Assembly: GCF_015627105.1 (NCBI RefSeq)
Contig: NZ_VTDM01000011.1
Location: 1 to 64,000, forward strand
DNA: 64,000 nt
Origin: Acinetobacter baretiae
Lineage (GTDB): Bacteria; Pseudomonadota; Gammaproteobacteria; Pseudomonadales; Moraxellaceae
Reading direction: 5' to 3'
Shown here: in pieces, positions 9,209 through 20,234 of the stretch
How the letters are laid out: the number at the start of each line of letters is the position of its first letter
How positions within the stretch are numbered: the first letter of the stretch is position 1
Notes under the pieces: generated by a model
What the model was told of the DNA's origin: nothing
Seen by the model: only the letters and a program-made list of their open reading frames with translations
The model's database searches: none
Made by a program: the position numbers and the translations under genes

Positions 9209-9478
9209 ATGTCCAATCAAGTATTTTGTCGTAAATACCAAAAAAATATGGATGCTCTAGATTTTGCACCCTTTCCAGGCGTAAAAGGCGAAGAGTTTTT
9301 AAAAACAGTATCAAAACAGGCATGGCAGGAATGGTTACAACACCAAACTACGCTGATTAATGAAAAACGACTCAATGTTTTTGAACCTGAAGCAAAAAAG
9401 TTTTTAGAAGAACAACGAGAGAAGTTTTTTGAAAACGATCTCAGTGTAGAAAAAGCAGAAGGATGGAAACCCGTATAA
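9209..9478 (+). CDS. yggX: YggX, Fe(2+)-trafficking / oxidative-damage protection protein
   Basis: YggX proteins are small cytoplasmic proteins linked to iron trafficking and protection of Fe-S clusters. The 89-residue protein has the expected start with the conserved Cys7 (SNQVFCRKY), the FPGxxG turn (FPGVKGEEF), and the C-terminal half [10 protein letters not shown]. It lies 10 nt after argH with an AGGAGA ribosome-binding site. In many gamma-proteobacteria it pairs with mutY instead, so the argH link is specific to this group or to this locus. Confidence 0.95.
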   Translation: MSNQVFCRKYQKNMDALDFAPFPGVKGEEFLKTVSKQAWQEWLQHQTTLINEKRLNVFEPEAKKFLEEQREKFFENDLSVEKAEGWKPV

Positions 9479-9579
9479 ATGATGATGTGATGTTTCAAGG
9501 TGAAATACCCTTGAAACTCGCAATTTACCTAACTTAACAAAGCACATGCATAACGCTACAAGCCTTTACACGATGATGC

Positions 9580-9608
9580 ATGACAAATCATTCATGCATT
9601 TGTATTAT
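9580..9608 (+). promoter_or_regulatory. Promoter of a candidate small RNA
   Basis: ATGACA (9580-9585), an exact 17-nt spacer and TATTAT (9603-9608) form a good sigma-70 promoter. No open reading frame follows before the terminator at 9667-9700. Confidence 0.5.
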
Positions 9609-9614
9609 AGATTT

Positions 9615-9698
9615 AACAAGTTAGTGATGTGAAAACATTATAACAATAAGTAATACCCCTTATTGACCCCAAGCCTCCCCCAAGGTTTGGGGTTTTTT
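9615..9698 (+). ncRNA. Candidate small RNA, about 84 nt
   Basis: An untranslated stretch is bounded by its own promoter (9580-9608) and a strong intrinsic terminator (9667-9700). The terminator loop is C-rich (CTCCCCC), which would expose an anti-Shine-Dalgarno-like sequence; such loops are known in several Hfq-dependent sRNAs. The 5' part is AU-rich and appears single-stranded. Alternatively the terminator simply ends the argH-yggX transcript. I do not recognise a named RNA. Confidence 0.35.
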
Positions 9699-9700
9699 TT
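9667..9700 (+). terminator. Intrinsic terminator after yggX / candidate sRNA
   Basis: CCCCAA (9667-9672) pairs with TTGGGG (9687-9692), with inner CCT/AGG pairing, followed by eight T residues. It is a strong plus-strand intrinsic terminator. Confidence 0.85.
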
Positions 9701-9713
9701 ATCGATGGAACAG

Positions 9714-9741
9714 ATAAAAAAGAGGCACAGGTCGTGCCTCT
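9714..9741 (-). terminator. Intrinsic terminator of phoU
   Basis: Arms AGAGGCAC (9721-9728) and GTGCCTCT (9734-9741) flank a 5-nt loop, and on the minus strand the stem is followed by TTTTT. It lies about 30 nt past the phoU stop. Confidence 0.85.
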
Positions 9742-9769
9742 AATTTAAGCGATAGATGCCTGCGTTCAT

Positions 9770-10504
9770 TTAATCTTTACGCTCATCTTGTGTGACCTGT
9801 CGCTCAATTTCATCTACACTGGTATGTCTTACATCTAACCCTTTCACAATATAAATCACTTGCTCTGCAATATTACGTGCATGATCACCAATCCGTTCTA
9901 ATGAACGTAGTACCCACATCACATTTAATACACGAGAAATCTGTCTTGGATCTTCAATCATATATGTCATTAAAGTACGTGTTGCTGACTGATATTCTCG
10001 ATCTGTATCTGCGTCTGCACGTAAAACTTTCAGTGCTTGCTCTGTGTCTAAGCGAGCAAATGCATCTAATGCTTCATGAATCATGACACGGACTTGATTA
10101 CCAATATGCCGTGCTTCCATAAAACCACGAGCACTGCCCCCTTCTTCACACAAACTCTTGGCAATTCCTGCAATTTTTGCAGATTCATCACCAATACGCT
10201 CTAAATCTGTATTCGCTTTACTCATGGCAATCACCATACGTAAATCAATGGCAGCAGGGTGACGGCGTGCCAAAATAATGGTTAAACTTTCATCAATTTC
10301 CTGTTCTAAGCGATTAACTGCTTGTTCTTTATATTGCACATCTACAGCTAGACTAATATCTGCATCTAAAAGTGCATGAATAGCATCTGTTACTTGCTGT
10401 TCTAACAAGCCTCCCATCGACATAAACTTGGCATTTACTTCTTGTAAATCTTCATTATATTGTGATGAGATATGATGAGATAACATCGGATTCTTTAAGC
10501 TCAA
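9770..10504 (-). CDS. phoU: Phosphate signalling regulator PhoU
   Basis: PhoU links the Pst phosphate transporter to the PhoR/PhoB two-component system and represses the Pho regulon when phosphate is plentiful. The 244-residue protein has the two PhoU helical repeats with the metal-binding signatures (NTDLERIGDESAKI; LRSLERIGDHARNI). I chose the TTG at 10502-10504 because GGAG sits 6 nt upstream; the first ATG would be at 10486. No pst genes are adjacent, so phoU is a separate unit here, closed by its own terminator. Confidence 0.95.
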   Translation of the reverse strand: MSLKNPMLSHHISSQYNEDLQEVNAKFMSMGGLLEQQVTDAIHALLDADISLAVDVQYKEQAVNRLEQEIDESLTIILARRHPAAIDLRMVIAMSKANTDLERIGDESAKIAGIAKSLCEEGGSARGFMEARHIGNQVRVMIHEALDAFARLDTEQALKVLRADADTDREYQSATRTLMTYMIEDPRQISRVLNVMWVLRSLERIGDHARNIAEQVIYIVKGLDVRHTSVDEIERQVTQDERKD

Positions 10505-10906
10505 GATGATCTCCAAAACTGTATTTTTTAAATGGGGTTTTTATTAAAACATATTGCTTTGACGATAACGTGACAGCACGTTATTATTTTTATTAAATGG
10601 CAAGAATCATTCAAATAAATTTCAGTCCATACCACATTCTTTCAACTCGATTTTTTAACCGTTGAATACCGCGAAAAACGACTATGTTGATTTTCTCAAT
10701 CATCATTTTACTCCGCATCACCCACCCATCCATAAACAATGCAAATCTATACATAGAAGCCATATTTCAAACAAAATAATTTATTGTGCTGTTTAATACT
10801 CAGTAAAAATACTGCAAATAGCATCACAAAAGAATGAAAATTAATCATTTATTGATGCACTGAAGTCAGTTAGCATAAATCTTTCTAAAGCATGTACGTA
10901 ATTGAA
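10505..10906. other. Intergenic region between phoU and nudF
   Basis: About 400 nt without a gene. It contains an 8-bp perfect inverted repeat (10565-10572 and 10577-10584, loop ACAG) about 60 nt upstream of phoU, which could be an operator or a leader hairpin. It does not resemble a Pho box. Nothing else was recognised beyond AT-rich sequence. Confidence 0.5.
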
Positions 10907-11539
10907 ATGGCGAATCAATACACCTCAAATGATTTGAAAATCATCAAACGAGAAAAAATCTACACAGGATTTGTTCAAGTCGAACGAATCAGCCTCTCTT
11001 ATCGTCTTTTTCATCAAAATCATTATTCTGCCATTGTTCAAAGAGAATGTGTTCAACGTAAAAAAGCCGCGGGTGTACTCATTTACAATGACCATAAAGA
11101 ACAATTTTTACTCATTGAACAATTTCGAGTCGGCGCGATTGCCGATCCCATTTCACCATGGCATTTAGAAATTGTTGCAGGGCTTCTTGATGGTGATGAA
11201 TCAGCAGAGGACTGTTTATACCGAGAAAGTTTAGAAGAAGCAGGATGTTCACTGTTTAACTTAGCACATTTATTTACCTTTTACCCTTCTGCAGGTGCAA
11301 GCAATGAATTATTTTATTTATACACCGCTCAAGCAGAACTACCCGAACATGGGCGTATTTTTGGCTTAGTTGAAGAGGCTGAAAATATCCAAGCGCATAT
11401 TTTTAATTATAGTGAGCTTCCTACACTTTTTAAACAACAACGACTACGTAACGCGCCTGTCATTATGGCACTGCAATGGTTACAGCAACACATTGCCAAT
11501 AAATCACTTTCACACAACACAGTTGAGCACAAAACATGA
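10907..11539 (+). CDS. nudF: Nudix hydrolase, ADP-ribose pyrophosphatase
   Basis: NudF hydrolyses ADP-ribose to AMP and ribose-5-phosphate. The 210-residue protein has a full Nudix box: G-x5-E-x7-REUxEExGU is met by GLLDGDE, seven residues, then RESLEEAGC. The upstream AGVLIYND and the ADPISPWHLEIVAG segments are typical of the ADP-ribose subfamily. The start is uncertain: an ATG at 10892 would add five residues, and neither ATG has a strong ribosome-binding site. cpdA overlaps its stop by 4 nt, as a coupled pair; nudF and cpdA are also near each other in E. coli. Confidence 0.92.
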   Translation: MANQYTSNDLKIIKREKIYTGFVQVERISLSYRLFHQNHYSAIVQRECVQRKKAAGVLIYNDHKEQFLLIEQFRVGAIADPISPWHLEIVAGLLDGDESAEDCLYRESLEEAGCSLFNLAHLFTFYPSAGASNELFYLYTAQAELPEHGRIFGLVEEAENIQAHIFNYSELPTLFKQQRLRNAPVIMALQWLQQHIANKSLSHNTVEHKT

Positions 11540-12312
11540 TCAAGACACTTGTGCAAATTAGTGACACTCATTTAATGGATACACCAGAAAAAGTGTTTAT
11601 TGAAATGAATCCAGAATATACCTTTCATCGTATTATGCATGACATTTGTCAGCGCCATGATGTGATTGATAGTATTATTCATACTGGTGATGTTGCACAA
11701 ATTGCAAGTCCTGAAACGTATCATCGTTATTTAAAGTACATGCAAACCTTAGATATACCTTTTTATCAAACCCCAGGAAACCACGACAACCTCACTCACT
11801 TTCCATACCCACAACAGCAAAAAGTCACCGTGATCGATTTAGAGCAATGGTGTATTGTTTTATTATGCAGTGCTGTCACAGGACAAACAGACGGTCATAT
11901 TGATGATGAACAACTGACTTTACTTGAGGGTATTTTGCAACAACAGCAAGATAAACACATTATTTTAGGTTGTCACCATCATCCTTTACATATTGATTCT
12001 GATTGGATCGATCAACACTGTTTAAAAAACACACGTGATTTTAGCAAAATTATCGAAAAACACCATAATATTAAAGCCATCATTCATGGGCATATTCATC
12101 AAGAAGCACAAGTCAACTTTGGGAATATTATGGTTCTTTCAGTTCCATCGACATGCGTACAATTTAAACCTAAAAGCAAAGATTTTGCTTTAGATGAAGC
12201 GGCACCAGGTTATCGTGTACTTAAACTACATGATAATGGTCACTTAGAGACTGAAATTTATCGTGTTTATGACGCACAAACAGAAATAAATCCTCATTTT
12301 TCTGGTTATTAG
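11536..12312 (+). CDS. cpdA: 3',5'-cyclic AMP phosphodiesterase CpdA
   Basis: CpdA hydrolyses cAMP and so tunes the CRP/Vfr response. The 258-residue protein has all metallophosphoesterase motifs: DTH (10-12), GDVAQ, GNHDN, the double-metal histidine motif GCHHHP, and GHIH. It overlaps nudF by ATGA, indicating translational coupling. The substrate is inferred from family and context; related enzymes act on other cyclic nucleotides. Cytoplasmic. Confidence 0.9.
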   Translation: MIKTLVQISDTHLMDTPEKVFIEMNPEYTFHRIMHDICQRHDVIDSIIHTGDVAQIASPETYHRYLKYMQTLDIPFYQTPGNHDNLTHFPYPQQQKVTVIDLEQWCIVLLCSAVTGQTDGHIDDEQLTLLEGILQQQQDKHIILGCHHHPLHIDSDWIDQHCLKNTRDFSKIIEKHHNIKAIIHGHIHQEAQVNFGNIMVLSVPSTCVQFKPKSKDFALDEAAPGYRVLKLHDNGHLETEIYRVYDAQTEINPHFSGY

Positions 12313-12529
12313 CTTTTCATTATTTAGAATTTATATTAACTTAATCCGTCATAACCATTGCCCGACCACCCAAAGAGAGTGCAAAAAAGACTATTCAAGT
12401 ACAAAAAAAGTCTTTATGATAGCGAGCCCTTGCAGGTGGTGTTGCAATAGCAAAGGTCAATAATAAAAAGCCTGCAGATCACCACAACCAATACGTTGTG
12501 ATCACGTATATGATGAGGAAAGCCCGATT

Positions 12530-13054
12530 ATGGCGAATGATGCTCTAAACCAAGTGTTAGATGAACCAACCCATAGCATTGAGGTTGAAGCGCCAAAACG
12601 TGGACGCAAAACCAAAGTAAAAGCAACAACAGCTTCAACTGCAAGCTTATTTGGTATTGCACCATATGAGCCACACAAAAATGAAGAGTACATGTCTGAT
12701 GCACAGCTTGAACACTTCAGAAAAATTCTATTGGCTTGGCGTAACGATCTCATGTCTGAAGTTGATCGTACGCTCAGTGCGATGCAAGATGAGTCCTCTG
12801 CATTACCTGACGTGAACGACCGTGCCACCCAAGAAGAAGAATTTGCCATTGAACTACGTACACGAGACCGTGAACGTCGTTTGATTCGTAAAATCGAAAA
12901 ATCTTTAGAAACCATTAAAAACTGTGATTACGGTTTTTGTGAAACATGTGGAATCGAAATCGGGTTACGCCGTTTAGAGGCACGACCAACAGCAACGTTA
13001 TGTATTGACTGTAAAACGCTTGCAGAAATCAAAGAAAAACAAAACAAAGGCTAG
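12530..13054 (+). CDS. dksA: RNA polymerase-binding transcription factor DksA
   Basis: DksA enters the RNA polymerase secondary channel and, with ppGpp, represses stable-RNA promoters and activates amino-acid promoters. The 174-residue protein has the coiled-coil tip motif DxxDxA (D94, D97, A99) and a four-Cys zinc finger (C137, C140, C158, C161). It carries an N-terminal extension of about 25-30 polar residues relative to E. coli. The leader of about 100 nt contains complementary GTGGTG/CACCAC segments. gluQRS starts 3 nt after its stop, a conserved dksA-gluQ pair. Confidence 0.97.
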   Translation: MANDALNQVLDEPTHSIEVEAPKRGRKTKVKATTASTASLFGIAPYEPHKNEEYMSDAQLEHFRKILLAWRNDLMSEVDRTLSAMQDESSALPDVNDRATQEEEFAIELRTRDRERRLIRKIEKSLETIKNCDYGFCETCGIEIGLRRLEARPTATLCIDCKTLAEIKEKQNKG

Positions 13055-13056
13055 TT

Positions 13057-13944
13057 ATGAGTGTTAATCACACTCAAACAAGACCCTATCGTGGCCGGTT
13101 TGCTCCCTCTCCAACCGGCCCTTTGCATTTTGGCTCACTTATCACAGCAGTGGCCAGTTACTGTGATGCAAAATCAAAACACGGCCAATGGTTTGTACGT
13201 ATTGAAGATACTGATATCCCTCGTATTCATCAAAACAGCGTTTCACATATTTTAGCCTGTATTGAATGTTTTGAATTTGAACTTGATGCACCGATTCTTT
13301 ACCAAAAAGACCGCTTACATCTTTATCAACACGCCATAGAACAACTCAAACAACAACAACAGGTTTATGCGTGCCAATGTACCCGAAAAATGTTGGGATC
13401 AAATGCGATTTACTCAGGGCATTGTCGCGATCTTCATCTTGACTTTGAACACCAAGCCATTCGAGTCAAAGTAGATCCGCATCCGATTTGCTTCCAAGAT
13501 CAATTACAAGGTCATCATTGTTCAAATCTACAACAAGATTTAGGAGATTTTGTCTTACTTCGACGTGATGGTATTTTTAATTACCAACTTGCTGTCGTGG
13601 TTGATGATGCTTTACAGGGCATTACTCATGTAGTACGTGGTTCTGATTTACTCGATAATACTGCTCGGCAAATTTGGCTTTCTCAACTGCTCAAAACACC
13701 GTCTATCAATTATATGCATTTACCTCTCGCCATGAATAAACATGGGCAAAAACTCTCAAAGCAAAATTTAGCACATGCTTTAGATCTCAAAAATGCACCA
13801 CAGCTACTCCAACAAGCCCTCCAATGTTTGGGGCAAGCACCTGTTGAGTTGAATCGTCCAAATGTTATGCTCAAGCAAGCAATACAACAATGGTCTGCTC
13901 AACAGATACCGCCCCATATGACACTTCGTGGTATATACCAATAG
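13057..13944 (+). CDS. gluQ: Glutamyl-Q tRNA(Asp) synthetase
   Basis: GluQRS charges glutamate onto the queuosine base of tRNA-Asp. The 295-residue protein is a short paralogue of glutamyl-tRNA synthetase lacking the anticodon-binding domain. It has the class I signature HFGS (24-27) after FAPSPTGPL, the zinc ligands in YACQC and SGHC, and the KLSK motif (GQKLSKQN). It overlaps the dksA ribosome context: AAAGG, 6 nt before its ATG, lies in the last dksA codons, so the two are coupled. Confidence 0.95.
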   Translation: MSVNHTQTRPYRGRFAPSPTGPLHFGSLITAVASYCDAKSKHGQWFVRIEDTDIPRIHQNSVSHILACIECFEFELDAPILYQKDRLHLYQHAIEQLKQQQQVYACQCTRKMLGSNAIYSGHCRDLHLDFEHQAIRVKVDPHPICFQDQLQGHHCSNLQQDLGDFVLLRRDGIFNYQLAVVVDDALQGITHVVRGSDLLDNTARQIWLSQLLKTPSINYMHLPLAMNKHGQKLSKQNLAHALDLKNAPQLLQQALQCLGQAPVELNRPNVMLKQAIQQWSAQQIPPHMTLRGIYQ

Positions 13945-13979
13945 TCAAGATTGACGTTATTATTTAGGCGTTTAAACGA

Positions 13980-16536
<2,557 letters not shown>

Positions 16537-16631
16537 CTATTGTGATTTTTTAATCATGAAATGGTAGCACTTTGCTTTTCAGATTGCTTTTATAGATTAA
16601 ATCTAGCCCATGTTTTTTGTGTTATTCAAGT

Positions 16632-16657
16632 AAAAAAGCCACCTCTTGGGTGACTTT
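16632..16657 (-). terminator. Terminator of the feo operon
   Basis: On the minus strand AAAAG-CACC pairs with GGTG-CTTTT with one mismatch, followed by TTTTTT. It lies about 23 nt past the last feo-linked gene. Confidence 0.75.
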
Positions 16658-16679
16658 TAGAATCAATATCGCCGTATGA

Positions 16680-16931
16680 TTATTTCCATTTCACTGCTTT
16701 TACCGTTTCAATGGATTTTTGTGGCTGCTCTTCTGAACCACAACCACAGCCACCGCCACACCCAGAGACCATTGCAGGTCTTACCCATGTCGCCAGCTTA
16801 TGTAACTTTTGCTGTTCTAAAACGTTTGCCAAACTGTTAAATACTTTAAATGCAGACTGTGGAAATACTTTTTTAAATGTATATACCACACTCCAAATCA
16901 CCAGTGCTGCAATAATGACCACTTCAACCAT
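16680..16931 (-). CDS. Feo-linked Cys-rich small membrane protein (DUF6587-like)
   Basis: This 83-residue protein has one N-terminal membrane helix (about 3-20), an amphipathic middle part, and a C-terminal Cys/Gly cluster GCGGGCGCG with C58, C62 and C64. The architecture resembles FeoB-associated Cys-rich membrane proteins and DUF6587 proteins. The start is fixed by a perfect AGGAGG 7 nt before the ATG. It is the last gene of feoA-feoB-X, 17 nt after feoB. A role in ferrous-iron transport, as a FeoC substitute or metal or Fe-S sensor, is inference. Confidence 0.8.
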   Translation of the reverse strand: MVEVVIIAALVIWSVVYTFKKVFPQSAFKVFNSLANVLEQQKLHKLATWVRPAMVSGCGGGCGCGSEEQPQKSIETVKAVKWK

Positions 16932-16948
16932 TTTAGCCTCCTTTAATT

Positions 16949-18802
16949 TTAGCCAAAATAATGTAAGGCAATTTGATAGGTTAGAAAGGCTGCAAAATAA
17001 GCCAAACCAAACAAATAAATTGTCATAAATGCAACCATCCGCCAAGAGCCAGTTTCACGGCGTACTGTTGCCAATGTCGCCAAACAGTGTGGTGCATAAA
17101 TAAACCACACCAATAAAGACAGACCTGTTGCAATTCCCCACCCAGAGGTTGGAGAACTAATTAAATGGGACAAGCCTTGTGCAACTTCATCATCACTTGC
17201 ACCAGACAAAGCATAGACTGTACCTAATGCTGCCACCACCACTTCACGCGCAGCCATTGCAGGAATTAAAGCAATACAAATTTGCCAATTAAATCCAATA
17301 GGTGCAAATAGAGGTTGAATCATTTGACCCAAACGTCCTGCAAAACTATAGTCAATAGCAGGTAGTGTGGCATGTTCTGGTGCTTGAGGAAATGTACACA
17401 AAAACCATAATAAAATGGATAAGGCAAAAATAATGCCACCCACTCGTTTTAAAAATATTCTACCTCGGTCTAATAAGCCAATAGCAATACTTTTTACACT
17501 TGGTAACTGATAACTTGGTAATTCCATCAATAATGCATATTCAGACTTGTCTTTTTGAAACAGTTTGATAATCGATGCCACAATTAATGCACTCACAATC
17601 CCTGCCATATACAGTGCAAATAACACCAAACCTTGCAAACTTAAAAAACCAAGCACGGTTTGATTGGGAATAAATGCAGAAATGAGTAAGGCATAAACGG
17701 GCAAACGGGCTGAACAGGTCATTAAAGGAGCAACTAAAATCGTTGTTAAACGGTCACGAGAGTCATTAATACTCCGTGTCGCCATAATGCCAGGAATCGC
17801 ACATGCAAAACTTGACAATAAGGGAATAAACGAACGACCACTTAACCCTGCTTTATACATGAGTTTATCGAGTAAAAATGCTGCCCTTGGTAAATAACCC
17901 GTTTCTTCCAATAATAAAATAAAGAAAAATAAAATAATAATTTGTGGTAAAAACACCACCACACTACCTGCACCCGCAATTACTCCATCAACCACTAAAC
18001 TGTGTAATAAGGGCTGTGAAATCATGCCACCAATAAACTCACCGAGCCATTTAAAGCCACCCTCAATGCTGTCCATAAATGGTGCAGCCCATGTAAATAC
18101 GGCCTGAAAGACAACAAACATGAGTAAACTTAAGGTAATTAAACCCAAAATTGGGTGTAGAAAAATACGATCTAAAAATTCAGTACGCTTGTCTTCTTGG
18201 TTCACATAAACAACGACATCATTCACAATACGTTGTATTTTTTGATGTGATGTACCATGTAATTGTTTCGTGTCATGAGAGGCAAAAGAAAAGCGTTTTT
18301 CTTGCAATGCTTTAACTAAACTACTCACACCTGAGCTATTTTTAGCCACTGTCTCCACGACAGCTACACCCAAATACTCAGAGAGTTTTTGTACATTAAT
18401 TTGAATACCACGACGACGTACTTCATCCATCATGTTTAGCACAACAAGGACAGGTTTTCCAAGTTCAAGTACTTCAAGTACCAACCCCAAATGCAAATTT
18501 AAATTTGTAGCATCGACCACACATACAAATGCATCTTGCTGGGCTTCACTGTCAATTTTACCTAAACAAACATCTCGCGTGACTGCTTCGTCTGGACTCG
18601 TTGCATTTAGACTATATGTTCCTGGCAAATCCAATACACGAACCTGTCGCTCAGAAGGTAAGTTAAAAAAACCAACTTTACGCTCAACAGTCACCCCTGC
18701 GTAATTACCTACTTTTTGCCGTGTTCCTGTTAATTGATTAAATACAGATGTTTTACCACAATTTGGGTTTCCAACTAGGGCGATTCTCAGTGCTTCACTC
18801 AT
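16949..18802 (-). CDS. feoB: Ferrous iron transporter FeoB
   Basis: FeoB imports Fe(2+) across the inner membrane. The 617-residue protein has an N-terminal G domain: P-loop GNPNCGKT (11-18), DLPGTYSL and NMMD. The membrane part carries two Gate motifs, including GRSFIPLLSSFACAIPG. It is shorter than the E. coli protein. The ATG at 18800-18802 has AGGAG 7 nt upstream and overlaps the feoA stop by 4 nt; an earlier ATG lacks this site. Confidence 0.97.
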   Translation of the reverse strand: MSEALRIALVGNPNCGKTSVFNQLTGTRQKVGNYAGVTVERKVGFFNLPSERQVRVLDLPGTYSLNATSPDEAVTRDVCLGKIDSEAQQDAFVCVVDATNLNLHLGLVLEVLELGKPVLVVLNMMDEVRRRGIQINVQKLSEYLGVAVVETVAKNSSGVSSLVKALQEKRFSFASHDTKQLHGTSHQKIQRIVNDVVVYVNQEDKRTEFLDRIFLHPILGLITLSLLMFVVFQAVFTWAAPFMDSIEGGFKWLGEFIGGMISQPLLHSLVVDGVIAGAGSVVVFLPQIIILFFFILLLEETGYLPRAAFLLDKLMYKAGLSGRSFIPLLSSFACAIPGIMATRSINDSRDRLTTILVAPLMTCSARLPVYALLISAFIPNQTVLGFLSLQGLVLFALYMAGIVSALIVASIIKLFQKDKSEYALLMELPSYQLPSVKSIAIGLLDRGRIFLKRVGGIIFALSILLWFLCTFPQAPEHATLPAIDYSFAGRLGQMIQPLFAPIGFNWQICIALIPAMAAREVVVAALGTVYALSGASDDEVAQGLSHLISSPTSGWGIATGLSLLVWFIYAPHCLATLATVRRETGSWRMVAFMTIYLFGLAYFAAFLTYQIALHYFG

Positions 18803-19071
18803 GCAGAAACTCCTTGTTTCAAACATACTTGTATTTTTTCTGCTTCAGATTTACGTAATGCAAAGCGAGTAAATCCAACTTGAATTAAGATAGGGTCTCC
18901 ACCAAAAACACCACGTGCAATCACTTTTACCTCTACCCCGGGTACAAAACCTAATGTTTCTAGTCGACTTGCGATTAAATCACTTTGCTCTGTTTCAGAA
19001 GAATGGCAGCTCACGCTTTCAATAGTCGCCGCTTGCTTGACTTTTAACTCCGATAATCGCACCGTAATCAT
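18799..19071 (-). CDS. feoA: Ferrous iron transport protein FeoA
   Basis: FeoA is a small SH3-like cytoplasmic protein needed for FeoB activity. The 90-residue protein has the family pattern LETLGFVPGVEVKVIARG and ends with the hydrophobic strand FALRKSEAEKIQV. It is the first gene of the feo operon, overlapping feoB by ATGA. A TATAAT box and a Fur-like sequence lie just upstream. Confidence 0.94.
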   Translation of the reverse strand: MITVRLSELKVKQAATIESVSCHSSETEQSDLIASRLETLGFVPGVEVKVIARGVFGGDPILIQVGFTRFALRKSEAEKIQVCLKQGVSA

Positions 19072-19089
19072 TCCATAATCTTTTTCACG

Positions 19090-19117
19090 ATTATAAAACG
19101 AAATGAGAATAATTTAT
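19090..19117 (-). promoter_or_regulatory. feoA promoter with Fur-like box
   Basis: A perfect minus-strand TATAAT lies at 19090-19095. Directly upstream, 19099-19117 matches the 19-bp Fur consensus at about 11 positions, best in AATGAGAAT. Fur binding would cover the spacer and block the promoter when iron is plentiful. The match is moderate. Confidence 0.45.
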
Positions 19118-19202
19118 ATGTTGTAAATGTCAGCAAACATGATCTAATGCATCGACTTCTCTAAAAATTTGCATTAAATTAAGATTATTTATTGTGTAAA
19201 AT

Positions 19203-20123
19203 ATGCTAAGTCACAAAAAACCACGTACACCTAGTAGCATAAATATTCCAACGCATATGCCTTTTTTACAGACGTATCGTAACTACTTGGTCGCAAACTC
19301 AGTCAGCCCACATACACGCAATGCATACTTAAGTGATCTCATTCAATGTGCTTCAATGAACCATGAACCCATACCACATTGGAACCATGAACATATTTCT
19401 CAGATCTTAGACGCACTAAAAGCACAAAACAAAAGCCCTCGCTCCATTGCACGCATTCTTTCTGCATTACGCTCATTTTTTAAATTTTTACGTGAACAAA
19501 AACTCCGTACAGATAATCCATTAGCACAGCACAAAAGCCCTAAAGTCGGTCAATCACTCCCCAAAGACTTAAGTGAGCATGATGTAGAAGCACTGATACA
19601 TGCCCCCGACACCACAACAACACTCGGTTTGCGTGATCGAGCGATGCTTGAAGTTCTATATGCATCGGGGTTACGGGTCAGTGAACTGATTACCCTTGAA
19701 ACTGATCGACTTAACCTCAAGCAGGGCTTTATTCGTATCAAAGGCAAAGGTAACAAAGAACGGCTCGTACCTGTAGGTATAAATGCCATAGAGTGGCTAG
19801 AAAAATATTTAAACGATGCACGCCCAACACTGTACAAAAGTGCCATAGATTATGTTTTTCTAACCCAAAATGGTGGTGTCATGAGCAGACAAAATTTTTG
19901 GTATATGATTAAAAGATATGCGCTGATTGCCAATATTCAAGCACCTTTATCACCTCATACATTACGCCATGCTTTTGCAACCCATTTGCTCAATCACGGC
20001 GCAGACCTACGTGTTGTACAAATGCTTCTTGGACATCAAGATTTATCGACCACACAAATATATACGCATGTGGCACAAGTTCGTTTACAACAACTGCATG
20101 AGCAATTTCACCCAAGAGGTTAA
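19203..20123 (+). CDS. xerD: Tyrosine recombinase XerD
   Basis: XerD acts with XerC at the dif site to resolve chromosome dimers. The 306-residue protein has all six catalytic residues: R158, K182, H252, R255, H278 and the nucleophile Y287. The C-terminus HEQFHPRG resembles XerD rather than XerC. The gene order xerD-dsbC-hom-thrC is the same as in Pseudomonas, which supports XerD. A later ATG at 19257 is possible, but the longer form fits the family. Confidence 0.94.
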   Translation: MLSHKKPRTPSSINIPTHMPFLQTYRNYLVANSVSPHTRNAYLSDLIQCASMNHEPIPHWNHEHISQILDALKAQNKSPRSIARILSALRSFFKFLREQKLRTDNPLAQHKSPKVGQSLPKDLSEHDVEALIHAPDTTTTLGLRDRAMLEVLYASGLRVSELITLETDRLNLKQGFIRIKGKGNKERLVPVGINAIEWLEKYLNDARPTLYKSAIDYVFLTQNGGVMSRQNFWYMIKRYALIANIQAPLSPHTLRHAFATHLLNHGADLRVVQMLLGHQDLSTTQIYTHVAQVRLQQLHEQFHPRG

Positions 20124-20234
20124 TCTTTTAAAATGAGTTGTGACATTTCCACCATGAAAATTCACAAATATAAGAAAGATTTTTTGCTATGCTATGTGCA
20201 AATTATTAAGCAATTTTAATGAAAAAGGTTTTTT

